This document shows positions 8,706 through 17,624 of a stretch of 64,000 nt of DNA, piece after piece. Made by a program: the position numbers and the translations under genes. The notes under the pieces were generated by a model. The model saw nothing but the letters and a program-made list of their open reading frames with translations, made no database searches and was not told the origin of the DNA. How positions within the stretch are numbered: the first letter of the stretch is position 1; each line of letters begins with the position of its first letter. Source of the stretch: Crocinitomix sp044361315 (lineage in GTDB: Bacteria > Bacteroidota > Bacteroidia > Flavobacteriales_D > Crocinitomicaceae); NCBI GenBank assembly GCA_044361315.1, contig JBIKJA010000010.1:110397-174396 (forward strand). The letters are read 5' to 3'.

Positions 8706-10560
8706 TGGCAATTTGATTTTGTTCTGACATGATCTGAACAAAATAAGTGCCAGCCGCTAAATTTGCTTTGTTAAACGCAAAACTATTTTTTCCAGCAAAG
8801 GCAGTTCCTTCGTACAATAATTTTACAACACGTCCATCAACGCCAATAACTTCAATTTTTACAGGAATGTCTTGTGGAGTTTCAAACCACAAATTAAACA
8901 TGTCAACTACCGGATTTGGTCCAATGTTTACGCCTGATTCTAGAGTATTGTTGGTGATTCCAGCATTGTAATTTTCATGAATTTCAGCAATCCAAGAATT
9001 CCAAACATGCGAACCTGTTCCGTATGATCCACTCACCCATACTGAAGGATCTGGTGAATTGTGTTTTTTGGCAATCCCTGTATAATCTCCCCAACGCTCA
9101 ACAAAAGTAGAGGTAAATGAAGCATACGAATTACTAGAATGCACCAAGGTTGGAGTCGACCAATTCCCAAGATCATCGCAATGAACTACACGCATTTCAG
9201 GATAGATACTGCTACTCGCAACACCAAACCCAATCAATACTGCACGGTCTTCGGAACCTAACCCAAACCATGAAATAGAAGGGTACGAATAATCTCTAGT
9301 TCCTGCGGCTTCAAACATATTTGACGTATTTGATAAAGAAGTAACATTTAATCGGTTGTAATTAATTCCATTCCACCCACTTCCTGCATCCGAATGGAAG
9401 ACAAAGTGAATGATTCCATTTAAATAAAATCCGCTTAAACTTCGGCAATCCCCATTGTCTAATTTACAACTGGTGCCTTGTTGATCCGAATCTGCAGCGA
9501 CTTCATAAGCAGGAGTAGAAACAGAATAATAGTTTAACGAAGGCGATCCTGAAATAGCATCGGTAATGTCATAAAATTTAATGGTACTTCCTGAAAATGG
9601 TTGTGTCGAAACGGCATAAATTCCAGGGCCATAGTTAAACTCACTTCCTGATGAAACCACCAAAATAGTTCCTGGTGAGCCTGGTATGTCTGACCAATAT
9701 TGCCAAGTTAATGCCGTACCTGAATACCCGTCATTTTTTTCCATTTGATAAATCACTGACTCTCTAAAAATTCCCGAATTACTAAACAAATTCCCTGTAA
9801 TAAACAATTCCTCATCAGAAATAGCCAATTTTGGATAATCAAACCAACTATTGTCTGCCAATGGATTCCCAGTTAATTTATAATAATTCCAACCATCTGA
9901 TGGATCGTTGGTCTGTGAAAACATGATCAATAATTTCGAATTAGACGAATTTCCTGAACACTCTTGCGCAAAAAAGATAAAACGATCTGCTTGAGGATCA
10001 TACAAAACCACTGGATCACAAACATAATCAATTGCTGGATCGTCAATAAAATCTACAATCGAATTATTATAAGTTGTTCCACCAGACATATTTTTGTATT
10101 GAATGGAGGTGTTGGCAACACTAATGATGATGCCCCCATTTGAAATTGCAATCGAATTATCCATCGGCGAACTTCCGTTATTTGGATTCCCATTAAATTC
10201 ATTTCCAACAACAGGCGTTCCTGTGGTCAAATCATCTTCTTCCTCTTCAATATCTCCCGAAATTGATCCATACGTTGTTTTTGTAATCGATTTTTCCGCT
10301 TTCATCGCCATCAACTCCTCTTTATAAGGCATGTTGTGCGTTACGCGGTTGGCTTTTGCCACCAAAGTTGGGGTCCATTCTAAATCGCCTGTTGGCACAT
10401 TTTTTTTATTGATCAGTGGTGCTTCAAAAATTTCTGATTTTTTTCCTTCTCCTATCTTTTGAGCGTCATCTACTTTCACTTTTGCCACTTGACCGTAGGC
10501 AAACGTCAAGTTAAACGACAAATAAATTAATCCGATAACTTTGGTAAGTTGTTTTTTCAT
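8683..10560 (-). CDS. Secreted protein with T9SS type A sorting domain
   Basis: 625 residues. A signal peptide of about 24 residues (ends TFAYGQ) is followed by a charged pro-like region and a large beta-rich domain with repeated tryptophan-containing blades (SWFDYPKLAIS, SYPSISWFGLGSED, VERWGDYTG), suggestive of a beta-propeller. The last 80 residues are a classic type A sorting domain: VNIGPNPVVD, VIGVDGRVVK, LAAGTYFVQI and a terminal Lys-Ile-Ile-Ile stretch. T9SS exports the protein across the outer membrane and removes the tail. No catalytic motif is evident; substrate unknown. The lipoprotein gene overlaps its 3' end. Confidence 0.88.
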   Translation of the reverse strand: MKKQLTKVIGLIYLSFNLTFAYGQVAKVKVDDAQKIGEGKKSEIFEAPLINKKNVPTGDLEWTPTLVAKANRVTHNMPYKEELMAMKAEKSITKTTYGSISGDIEEEEDDLTTGTPVVGNEFNGNPNNGSSPMDNSIAISNGGIIISVANTSIQYKNMSGGTTYNNSIVDFIDDPAIDYVCDPVVLYDPQADRFIFFAQECSGNSSNSKLLIMFSQTNDPSDGWNYYKLTGNPLADNSWFDYPKLAISDEELFITGNLFSNSGIFRESVIYQMEKNDGYSGTALTWQYWSDIPGSPGTILVVSSGSEFNYGPGIYAVSTQPFSGSTIKFYDITDAISGSPSLNYYSVSTPAYEVAADSDQQGTSCKLDNGDCRSLSGFYLNGIIHFVFHSDAGSGWNGINYNRLNVTSLSNTSNMFEAAGTRDYSYPSISWFGLGSEDRAVLIGFGVASSSIYPEMRVVHCDDLGNWSTPTLVHSSNSYASFTSTFVERWGDYTGIAKKHNSPDPSVWVSGSYGTGSHVWNSWIAEIHENYNAGITNNTLESGVNIGPNPVVDMFNLWFETPQDIPVKIEVIGVDGRVVKLLYEGTAFAGKNSFAFNKANLAAGTYFVQIMSEQNQIANEKIIIQ

Positions 10561-10691
10561 GTTTTTTAGCTTTTATTCTAGTACGTAAAATTAAGGATAA
10601 TAAATCTAAAAATACTCCAAATCAAAAAAAATGATCCACTAAAAATCCAATAGTTCGCAATTTCTAAAAATTAAAATTGGGTTGAATTTCG

Positions 10692-10699
10692 TAACTTTG
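10692..10699 (+). promoter_or_regulatory. -7 promoter box of the M3 peptidase gene
   Basis: TAACTTTG matches the Bacteroidota -7 consensus TAnnTTTG and ends 21 bases before the ATG at 10721. No clear TTG -33 element was found at the usual spacing. Confidence 0.55.
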
Positions 10700-10720
10700 C
10701 ACTGAACAAATTTTTTAACC

Positions 10721-12763
10721 ATGAACAATCCACTTTTGTCACCTTACGACGGAAATTTAAATACGATACGCTTTCAATCTATTCAATTATCCGACTATAA
10801 ACCGGCATTTGATCAAGCTATCGAACTGGCGAAATCTGAAATTGAAGCCATTAAAAATAATCCAACTCCTCCGACGTTTGAAAATACGATTGCCGCATTT
10901 GAACGAAGTGGCGAATTGGTCGATGCTATTTCAACCATCTTTTTTAACCTGAATAGTGCCAATACCAGCGACGAAATGCAAAAATTAGCGCAAGAAATCT
11001 CCCCGCTTTTAACCGCATATTCAAATGAAATTCAATTGGATGAAGTATTGTTTGCGCGCATAAAAGCAGCACGTACGGCGACAAATTCATCTGAGTTGGA
11101 TGCTGAAAGTGCTTATCTTTTAGAAAAAATCTACCGAAGTTTTGTGCGCAACGGGGCTTTGCTTTCAGAAACGGATAAAACTACCTTAAAATCTATCAAT
11201 ACCGAACTTTCTAAACTCACCTTAAAGTTCAGCGAAAACTTGTTGAAAGACAGCAATCGTTTTGAATTGTGGATCAAAGACCCAAGTGACCTGTCAGGCT
11301 TACCTGACGGGGTAAAAGAAGCCGCTCAATTAATGGCCGCTGCAAAGGAAAAACCTGATCAATGGCTGATTAATTTGGATTATCCTTCGTACATTCCTTT
11401 TATGCAATATGCCGACAATCGCGATTTAAGAGAGCAATTGTTTATGGCATTTGGCAAACGCAGCGCGCAAACAAACGATTTTAACAATGAAAAAATTCTG
11501 CTCGAAATCGCCACCTTACGTCATCAAAAAGCCAATCTTTTGGGGTATCAATCCCATGCCGAATTTACCCTGGAGGAACGTATGGCTAAAAAAACGGAAA
11601 AAGTGGTGGCATTGTGGAACGAATTATTGGAAGTTGCTTTGCCAATGGCAAAAAAGGAAATTGCCGAAGTACAAGCATTGGCTGACCAATTAAACGGTCC
11701 TAATCCATTGCAGCGATGGGATTTTAGTTACTATTCAGAAAAACTAAAAAATGAGAAATTCGCCCTCAACGACGAATTATTAAAACCCTATTTTAAACTC
11801 GAAAATGTCATCGATGGGGCATTTAAAACCGCCGAATTATTGTTTCAGTTAAAGTTTATCGAACGCTTTGACCTGGAAAAATACCACGACGACGTGCGAA
11901 CATTTGAGGTCGTTGACACCAACAATAAATACCTGGCTGTGCTGTATGCCGACTTTTTCCCGCGCGAAAGCAAACGAAATGGCGCCTGGATGACCTCTTA
12001 CAAAGGACAAAATCAATACGACGGTAAAAATCAACGCCCGCACATTTCAATTGTATGTAATTTCACCAAACCAACCACCACCAAACCATCCTTATTAACT
12101 TTTGGCGAAGTCACTACCCTCTTTCACGAATTTGGACACGCCTTACACGGAATGCTCGCCAATGGTCATTACGAAAGCTTAAGCGGCACTTCCGTTTTTT
12201 GGGATTTTGTCGAATTGCCATCCCAATTAATGGAAAATTGGTGTTACGAACCTGAATGTTTAGCCCTTTTTGCCAAACATTATCAAACTGGCGCACCTAT
12301 TCCAACCGACCTGGTGTTAAAAATAAAAGAAAGTATGAATTTTTTAAGTGCTTACCAAACCGTTCGCCAAGTTTCTTTGGGACAATTGGACATGGCATGG
12401 CATCATTCAAAAGAAATTCCTACGCAAAATGTGTATGAATTCGAAGCAGCCGCCAATGCCGCCACCGAATTATTTCCAAAAGTAGCAGGCACCTCCACTT
12501 CCACCTCATTCTCACACATTTTTAGCGGTGGCTATTCGGCTGGATACTACAGCTATAAATGGGCCGAAGTGCTAGAAGCCGATGCCTTTGCCTATTTTCA
12601 AGAAAACGGAATCTTTAGCCTCGCAATTGCCAAAAAATTTCAAGAAAACATTTTATCCCGAGGAGGCTCAGCCGATCCAATGGAATTATACATTGCCTTC
12701 CGCGGAAAAGAACCTTCCACACAAGCATTATTAAAAAAATGTGGTTTACTTCCAACCGTTTAA
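10721..12763 (+). CDS. M3 family metallopeptidase (peptidyl-dipeptidase Dcp / oligopeptidase A-like)
   Basis: 680 residues, the normal length of the family, with no signal peptide, so cytosolic. Zinc site HEFGHALH with H469, E470 and H473; third ligand E498 in FVELPSQLMENW. The GGYSAGYYSYKWAEVLEADAF-type C-terminal segment supplies substrate-binding tyrosines in M3 enzymes. These enzymes degrade short peptides. The thioredoxin gene follows by 10 bases, so they form a two-gene operon behind a TAACTTTG promoter box. Confidence 0.93.
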   Translation: MNNPLLSPYDGNLNTIRFQSIQLSDYKPAFDQAIELAKSEIEAIKNNPTPPTFENTIAAFERSGELVDAISTIFFNLNSANTSDEMQKLAQEISPLLTAYSNEIQLDEVLFARIKAARTATNSSELDAESAYLLEKIYRSFVRNGALLSETDKTTLKSINTELSKLTLKFSENLLKDSNRFELWIKDPSDLSGLPDGVKEAAQLMAAAKEKPDQWLINLDYPSYIPFMQYADNRDLREQLFMAFGKRSAQTNDFNNEKILLEIATLRHQKANLLGYQSHAEFTLEERMAKKTEKVVALWNELLEVALPMAKKEIAEVQALADQLNGPNPLQRWDFSYYSEKLKNEKFALNDELLKPYFKLENVIDGAFKTAELLFQLKFIERFDLEKYHDDVRTFEVVDTNNKYLAVLYADFFPRESKRNGAWMTSYKGQNQYDGKNQRPHISIVCNFTKPTTTKPSLLTFGEVTTLFHEFGHALHGMLANGHYESLSGTSVFWDFVELPSQLMENWCYEPECLALFAKHYQTGAPIPTDLVLKIKESMNFLSAYQTVRQVSLGQLDMAWHHSKEIPTQNVYEFEAAANAATELFPKVAGTSTSTSFSHIFSGGYSAGYYSYKWAEVLEADAFAYFQENGIFSLAIAKKFQENILSRGGSADPMELYIAFRGKEPSTQALLKKCGLLPTV

Positions 12764-12773
12764 AAATAATCAA

Positions 12774-13070
12774 ATGAAATTTTCAGAAATCATCGCTTCC
12801 GACAAACCTGTACTAGTCGATTTTTTTGCCACCTGGTGCGGCCCTTGCAAAGCCCTAGCACCCATCTTAGAACGGGTAAAATCAGATTTAGGCGATACCC
12901 TCACCATCATCAAAATCGATGTCGATAAAAATAACAACCTGTCAACCAACTACCAAGTGCGGGGTGTTCCTACCCTCATGCTTTTTAAAAACAGCGAACT
13001 TAAATGGCGACAATCCGGCGTAATTCAGGCAGCCGACTTAAAAAAAATCATACAGCAATACAGTCAGTAA
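12774..13070 (+). CDS. Thioredoxin
   Basis: 98 residues starting at the ATG at 12774; the longer frame starting inside the M3 gene would add a non-homologous leader. The redox motif WCGPC is at 21-25 in FFATWCGPCKALAP, followed by IDVDKN and the cis-Pro motif RGVPTLMLF. No signal peptide, so a cytosolic disulfide reductase. Located 10 bases after the M3 peptidase stop and probably co-transcribed with it. Confidence 0.95.
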   Translation: MKFSEIIASDKPVLVDFFATWCGPCKALAPILERVKSDLGDTLTIIKIDVDKNNNLSTNYQVRGVPTLMLFKNSELKWRQSGVIQAADLKKIIQQYSQ

Positions 13071-13082
13071 TCAGTTGAATTT

Positions 13083-13125
13083 GGGCGCCCCCCAACGAGT
13101 TGGGGTCAGGCTCTCCAACCTCGCT
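13083..13125 (+). repeat. Dispersed palindromic repeat, copy 1
   Basis: Starts GGGCGCCCCCC and contains a perfect hairpin (CCCCAAC, 2-base loop, GTTGGGG at 13090-13105), then GGTCAGGCTCTCC and CTCGCT. The GGGCG-CCCC start, GTCAGGC and CTCGCT blocks recur at 44851-44925 and, inverted, at 18064-18185. Such mobile palindromes are common between genes in Bacteroidota. Confidence 0.65.
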
Positions 13126-13399
13126 TTATTGCCCTAAACGGACAATAATACCGAAGATACAAGTAATATAGTCCAATATCAATTTCATTTCATTGGACTA
13201 TTTATTTTTAGTTTCGGCATTAACCAATCTAAAATTATAAAATAGATTGGCTTATTTTATAATTAGATTTGGTATAAGAGCTCAAACAATGTCTCCGATC
13301 CTTGGCGCTTTCCCCCTCATTTCTTCATTTAACTACGAAAAATCAAAAATTCGTTCAAAACCGTTTAATCCAATCAAACGGAAAAAAACAAATAAAACC
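13126..13399. other. Non-coding spacer with two inverted repeats
   Basis: No gene seen. ATAGTCCAAT (13168-13177) faces ATTGGACTAT (13192-13201) across 14 bases. A second near-perfect palindrome has arms at 13224-13244 and 13253-13272 around 8 bases, with the inner 7-mer CCAATCT/AGATTGG also able to pair. Both are AT-rich and could form cruciforms or act as terminators for thioredoxin. Confidence 0.55.
13357..13381 (-). terminator. Possible weak terminator of the 13400-14740 gene
   Basis: On the minus strand CCGTTT pairs with AAACGG across 9 bases and is followed by TTTT. It lies about 20 bases after the gene's stop. The stem is short. Confidence 0.4.
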
Positions 13400-14740
13400 T
13401 TACGATTTCACCACTTTTTTAACTGCCATTTCGCCGGTTTTAGCGATTATTTTAACAATGTAAATTCCGCTTGGCAAACTTGAAATATCAATCAGACTTT
13501 CTTGGGTAGTTAAAATCACTTTTCCGTTTAAATCTAATAGTTCTACCCTGTCTAATTCGGTTGATAGTTGAAGGTTAATTTCGTTTTGCGCAGGATTCGG
13601 AAACAAATCCACCCTAAATTCTTCATTCATTGCCTCTTTAACCGATGCTGTATTTGGGCGCATCTTCTCAGCTCCCCAACAATTTTCGGTACTTCGCATC
13701 ATGTCTAAGGTAAAAGCATCAGCTTCAAACGTTCTGGGTACCGAAGAGGTAATCAAACCAGTCTCTAAAGACACCCCAACAATATCCCCTGCATGGCTAA
13801 AATAAAAGGTCATTGAGGCTGGATCGATAAAAGAACCCCCCGTTAAATTTCCACCTGCCTCAATGTTAATTGGCGATATAAAGGTCACCTCGCCCGTGTT
13901 TGGATCTACTTTAGAAAGTCTAAATGTGGTGGAATCAACCACCTCAATCTCCATCATCAATAAGGTATCGTAAACGTTTGAAATATAGTTTTGTCGCACA
14001 ATTCCATAAATCGAAGTGTCGGCGCAACTATAAGTAATGTGATCAAAAATTGCCGTTTCTGGCATTATAAAAGGTGCTTCGCTAAAAATCTCCCCAGTGT
14101 ACAGATCAATTCCAACTAATTTAGACACCGACGAATAATAGTACACCATTTGGTAAGGATCAATTGAGTTTCCAGCTAAGGTGTAAATATTGCCTAAAGA
14201 TGCGCTGCCAATTAAGGAATATTCGCCCGTCATCGGATTCAAAGAGCCAAAACGAATTTGTGTCGAATCATACACTTCAATGGTCTCCATCAACGTACTA
14301 TCGTAATAAGAAGAATAAAAATTATTTGGCACCATTCCATAAATTGAGGAATCACTCGGATTAAATCGAATGTTTTGGAAAGCAGAAGAAGGCAATTCGC
14401 CCGTGATAGGAACATTGTTCACCAACTCCCCTTCGTCAATATCAAACGTAAGCAAATTGAACCCACTGCCAATATAATACTCATTCGAATAAGGGTTTAT
14501 CGTAGCTCCACTCAAGTTGATACCCATATTATAGGCAGCTGTTCCAGAATTCAAAACAATCCCTGTTAACGGATCAATCGTTCCAAGTCTAATCGTCCCC
14601 GAATCAAAAACTTCAATTTCTAACATCAAGGTACTGTCATACACCATCGATGTATAATTGGTTCTTACCATCCCAACATTTTGCGAAAACGCGCTGCCAA
14701 AATGCAAAAACAACATGAATAGTAAAACGTATTTTTTCAT
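13400..14740 (-). CDS. Secreted triple-repeat protein with T9SS type A sorting domain
   Basis: 446 residues from the ATG at 14740, which opens a signal peptide (MKKYVLLFMLFLHFGSAFSQ); the longer frame has no signal. The mature part has three repeats of about 105-125 residues, each holding a variant of YDSTLMLEIEVxDSxTxRLGxxDPxTG and a later INPY/DPY block, likely beta-propeller or beta-sandwich blades. The final 75 residues form a type A sorting domain (DLFPNPAQNEINL, LLDLNGKVI, LPSGIYIVKI). Exported by T9SS to the cell surface or medium. Function unknown. The next gene upstream points away. Confidence 0.85.
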   Translation of the reverse strand: MKKYVLLFMLFLHFGSAFSQNVGMVRTNYTSMVYDSTLMLEIEVFDSGTIRLGTIDPLTGIVLNSGTAAYNMGINLSGATINPYSNEYYIGSGFNLLTFDIDEGELVNNVPITGELPSSAFQNIRFNPSDSSIYGMVPNNFYSSYYDSTLMETIEVYDSTQIRFGSLNPMTGEYSLIGSASLGNIYTLAGNSIDPYQMVYYYSSVSKLVGIDLYTGEIFSEAPFIMPETAIFDHITYSCADTSIYGIVRQNYISNVYDTLLMMEIEVVDSTTFRLSKVDPNTGEVTFISPINIEAGGNLTGGSFIDPASMTFYFSHAGDIVGVSLETGLITSSVPRTFEADAFTLDMMRSTENCWGAEKMRPNTASVKEAMNEEFRVDLFPNPAQNEINLQLSTELDRVELLDLNGKVILTTQESLIDISSLPSGIYIVKIIAKTGEMAVKKVVKS

Positions 14741-14866
14741 TTGATTTTTTACATGGAACAAATACTTGGGAAAAATGTTCATGCACCCTGCTTTTAATTT
14801 AGAGATTCCTTTTGAACAAAAAATTGAAATCACTTTACTTTTTCTTGTAAAAAAAATTAAACCATC

Positions 14867-14892
14867 GATTTACTAAAGGCGGTTTTTGAAGA
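14867..14892 (+). repeat. 26-base direct repeat, upstream copy
   Basis: Identical over 26 bases to 15107-15132, which is codons 2-10 of the sterol-desaturase gene. The copies are 240 bases apart. The upstream copy is not in a usable reading frame with a start. See the finding on this duplication. Confidence 0.85.
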
Positions 14893-15076
14893 ATACTATT
14901 TGTACGTGGTTGACTTTTTTGACAGTTTGTTGACAAATAGCATTTTTATAAAATAAGTTGAAGCTACGACAGTATTTAAGATTACTTAAAGATAGTCCTT
15001 TCATTTCATGAAATTCAGAATGCTTAGTTTGCTCTAATTTATTCAATCCCCAAAACCATTTCTAATCATTTCCTCG

Positions 15077-15084
15077 TATCTTTG
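15077..15084 (+). promoter_or_regulatory. -7 promoter box of the sterol-desaturase-family gene
   Basis: TATCTTTG matches TAnnTTTG and ends 19 bases before the ATG at 15104. No clear -33 element seen. Confidence 0.55.
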
Positions 15085-15103
15085 GTACATTAGAAATTGG
15101 ACT

Positions 15104-16060
15104 ATGGATTTACTAAAGGCGGTTTTTGAAGATGTTTGGCAAAACTTGCTTCATCCCTTGCTTTATTTTACAGATCCTGGCGAGCGAATTAATGTTTTGT
15201 ATTTGATTTCGTCTTTGTTGTTGGCCTATTACATTTTTAAAAGCTCATCGCAAAATTTGCCTTTTTACAAATATATTTTTCACAAAAAAATCTGGGCCAG
15301 TCGTTCGGCGTTTGTGGATTATAAATTGTTTTTGTTTAATGGGGTTTTAAAAATTATATTAATCCTTCCAGCCATTAATGCGTGGCGCTATTTGGGGGTT
15401 TATACGAATGATTTTTTGGAAGAAAATTTTCAACCTAGCTCCTTGCTGCTGAGTCAAACCCAAATTTTAATTGCCTACTCGATTGCTGTGGTTATTATTT
15501 ATGATTTTGTGTATTATTTGGTACATTTAGTTATGCACAAGGTGCCTTTTTTATGGGAGTTTCACAAAATTCACCATTCAGCCACCACCTTAAATCCAAT
15601 CACCCAATACCGATTACATCCAGTCGAATTAATTCTGAATAACTTGTCTTATTTCGTGGTTTCGGCGATATTGATGGGCGTGGGCGATTATTTTTACCAA
15701 GGAGTCATCAACCAAGCCGTGTATGCCGAGGTGAATATATTTGCCATGTTGTTTTTGTTTTGGGGCTCCAATTTGCGGCATTCGCATGTGAAATTGAGGT
15801 ATTTTAATTTTGTCGAGCGTTTGGTGATTAGTCCTTTCCAACATCAAATTCACCACAGCAACAATCCTGCGCATTTTGATAAAAACTTAGGCGCAAAATT
15901 CGCCCTTTGGGATTGGCTATTCGGCACCTTGATTCGATCTGAAAAACAAAAAACGTTGCGTTTTGGACTTGGGTCGAAAGAATCGTCACACTACGATACT
16001 TTTTTAAAGACCTTGTATCAGCCGTTTAAAAAAATCTTTACCTGGTCAAAAAATCAATAA
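15104..16060 (+). CDS. Sterol desaturase / fatty acid hydroxylase family protein
   Basis: 318 residues, integral membrane. Histidine boxes of the di-iron family are present: HLVMH followed by HKIHHS, then HSHV and HQIHHSNN, with about four hydrophobic helices before and between them. Members hydroxylate or desaturate lipids with oxygen; in Bacteroidota they have been linked to carotenoid or fatty acid modification, but the substrate here is unknown. The 5' codons 2-10 are duplicated exactly 240 bases upstream. Confidence 0.88.
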   Translation: MDLLKAVFEDVWQNLLHPLLYFTDPGERINVLYLISSLLLAYYIFKSSSQNLPFYKYIFHKKIWASRSAFVDYKLFLFNGVLKIILILPAINAWRYLGVYTNDFLEENFQPSSLLLSQTQILIAYSIAVVIIYDFVYYLVHLVMHKVPFLWEFHKIHHSATTLNPITQYRLHPVELILNNLSYFVVSAILMGVGDYFYQGVINQAVYAEVNIFAMLFLFWGSNLRHSHVKLRYFNFVERLVISPFQHQIHHSNNPAHFDKNLGAKFALWDWLFGTLIRSEKQKTLRFGLGSKESSHYDTFLKTLYQPFKKIFTWSKNQ

Positions 16061-16478
16061 ATGCGACTGTACAAAAAAACGAAGAGGCTGCCTTGTTCAG
16101 ACAACCTATTGTTTGCTAATTTTACTGAGGCGTAAAACAATTCGTCAAGATGACCAAATTACCACGAAAAACTCTACTCTTAAACCAACCCAAAGGTTGA
16201 GTTGTTTTGGATATTAAGTACTACAGAAATGTAAACCATAAATTTGGACGAAAAAAGGGTAGAGCCTTGCAATTTTCATAAATCTTTAAGGAAATTGCAC
16301 CTACTTTTAAAAACATGAAATAAAATGGAAATTAGAATATTTTAAATATTCATTAACAATTAATTAAAAAATATAAACAAGACATTTTAACTAAAATTGC
16401 AACCCAATTTCAATAGTTTTAGCAATTATTAAAAGCGTTCATATCCAAAAACGACTATTTTAGCATTTTTAAATAATT
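16061..16478. other. Non-coding region
   Basis: 418 AT-rich bases with no convincing ORF. Near 16075-16115 a run of A, then GAGGCTG, a short loop and AGACAACC resembles a decayed terminator hairpin after the upstream gene. A box TATTTTAG (one mismatch to TAnnTTTG) at 16456-16463 may serve the downstream glycosyltransferase. Confidence 0.5.
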
Positions 16479-17570
16479 ATGAAAATTTGTCATTGCACCT
16501 CAGTGCATAGCTCACTGGATATTCGGATTTTTCACAAAGAATGCTCGTCGTTGGCAGCTGCTGGGCATGAGGTATATTTAGTGACGGCCAATCCAGACGA
16601 CGGTTTGGTAAACGGGGTTCAATTTGTCTCGTCTCATTCTAAAAAAAGAAGTCGGTTGTTTCGGATTTTATTTACGTCAAAAGAGGTGTATAAAACGGCC
16701 TTGGCCTTGGATGCTGATGTTTATCACTTGCACGACCCAGAATTATTGCCGTATGCCTTAAAATTACGCCGCAAAAAAAAGGTGGTGATTTATGATGCAC
16801 ACGAAGATTTACCGCGGCAATTGGCAGGGAAAGAATATTTGCGCTTTAAAAAAACCTTTGCCTCGGTGGTTGAACGGTATGAAAATTATGTCTGTCGCAA
16901 ATTGAGTTATATTGTTACTGCAACACCTTTTATTGCTGAACGTTTTAAAAAAATAAATCCCAACACCCTTAATATCAATAATTATCCGCTGTTAAGTGAA
17001 ATAGAAATTTTAGATGAAACTGTTGAAAACCGCACCAATCGGGTGTGTTTTATTGGCGGGATTTCTGAAATTCGTGGAATAGTCGAACTTATTTCGGCAT
17101 TAGAAGGCTTGGAGGTGACCTTGGATTTAGCAGGAGAAATTGAACCGGCTTTAAAAGAAAAACTTTCCGCCATGAAAGGTTGGGAAAAAGTGAATGAACT
17201 AGGGTTTATCGACCGAAAAACGTCGGGACAAATAAGAAGCAAGGCGTGTGCGGGAATCGTTACCTTTTTGCCTTTGCCAAATCACGTAAATGCACAGCCC
17301 AATAAAATATTTGAATACATGGGCTCAGGTTTGCCGGTGATTGGCTCCAATTTCCCTTTGTGGAAAGACTTGATTGAAAAAAATAAGATAGGTTTTTGTG
17401 TCGATCCGAAAAAACCGAAGGAAATTAAAGAAGCCATTCAGTTTTGTTTGAACAATCCAGCCGACGTAAAGGCCATGGGAAATCGAGGAAGAGAATTGGT
17501 AATCAGCACGTATAATTGGTCGATTGAAGAAAAGAAATTAGTTGCACTTTACGCACAATTTGCGCCATAA
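16479..17570 (+). CDS. Glycosyltransferase family 4
   Basis: 363 residues with the two-Rossmann GT-B layout. N-terminal domain: CHCTSVHSSLDIRIFHKE and ADVYHLHDPELLPYA. C-terminal domain: VCFIGGISEIRGI (donor-site glycine loop) and PLPNHVNAQPNKIFEYMGSG, which contains the conserved NKxFEYMxxGLP nucleotide-sugar motif. Family members transfer a sugar from a nucleotide donor with retention. Stands alone; it may belong to surface-glycan synthesis but no partner is adjacent. Confidence 0.88.
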   Translation: MKICHCTSVHSSLDIRIFHKECSSLAAAGHEVYLVTANPDDGLVNGVQFVSSHSKKRSRLFRILFTSKEVYKTALALDADVYHLHDPELLPYALKLRRKKKVVIYDAHEDLPRQLAGKEYLRFKKTFASVVERYENYVCRKLSYIVTATPFIAERFKKINPNTLNINNYPLLSEIEILDETVENRTNRVCFIGGISEIRGIVELISALEGLEVTLDLAGEIEPALKEKLSAMKGWEKVNELGFIDRKTSGQIRSKACAGIVTFLPLPNHVNAQPNKIFEYMGSGLPVIGSNFPLWKDLIEKNKIGFCVDPKKPKEIKEAIQFCLNNPADVKAMGNRGRELVISTYNWSIEEKKLVALYAQFAP

Positions 17571-17590
17571 GAAATTGGTAAAACCAAAAA

Positions 17591-17624
17591 AAGTCGAGAT
17601 GGCGCTGCTCTTCCATCTAGACTT
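17591..17624 (+). terminator. Hairpin after the GT4 gene, probable terminator
   Basis: AAGTCGAGATGG faces CCATCTAGACTT (11 of 12 paired) across a 10-base loop, preceded by seven A. It starts 20 bases after the stop. The following T tract is poor, so termination may be weak. Confidence 0.55.

Larger units (their letters stand above)
14741..15103. other. Intergenic region between divergent genes
   Basis: 363 bases with no gene. It contains the upstream direct repeat (14867-14892), a TTGAC/GTCAA-rich stretch around 14910-14935, and the -7 box at 15077. Confidence 0.6.

Noticed and set aside
13247..13483. Plus-strand ORF across the spacer and the end of the T9SS gene
   Set aside because: It overlaps palindromic DNA and the sorting-domain coding region on the other strand, with no motif.
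14867..15132. The 26-base direct repeat as an attachment site of an integrated element
   Set aside because: There is no integrase or cargo, and the spacer is only 214 bases of non-coding DNA.
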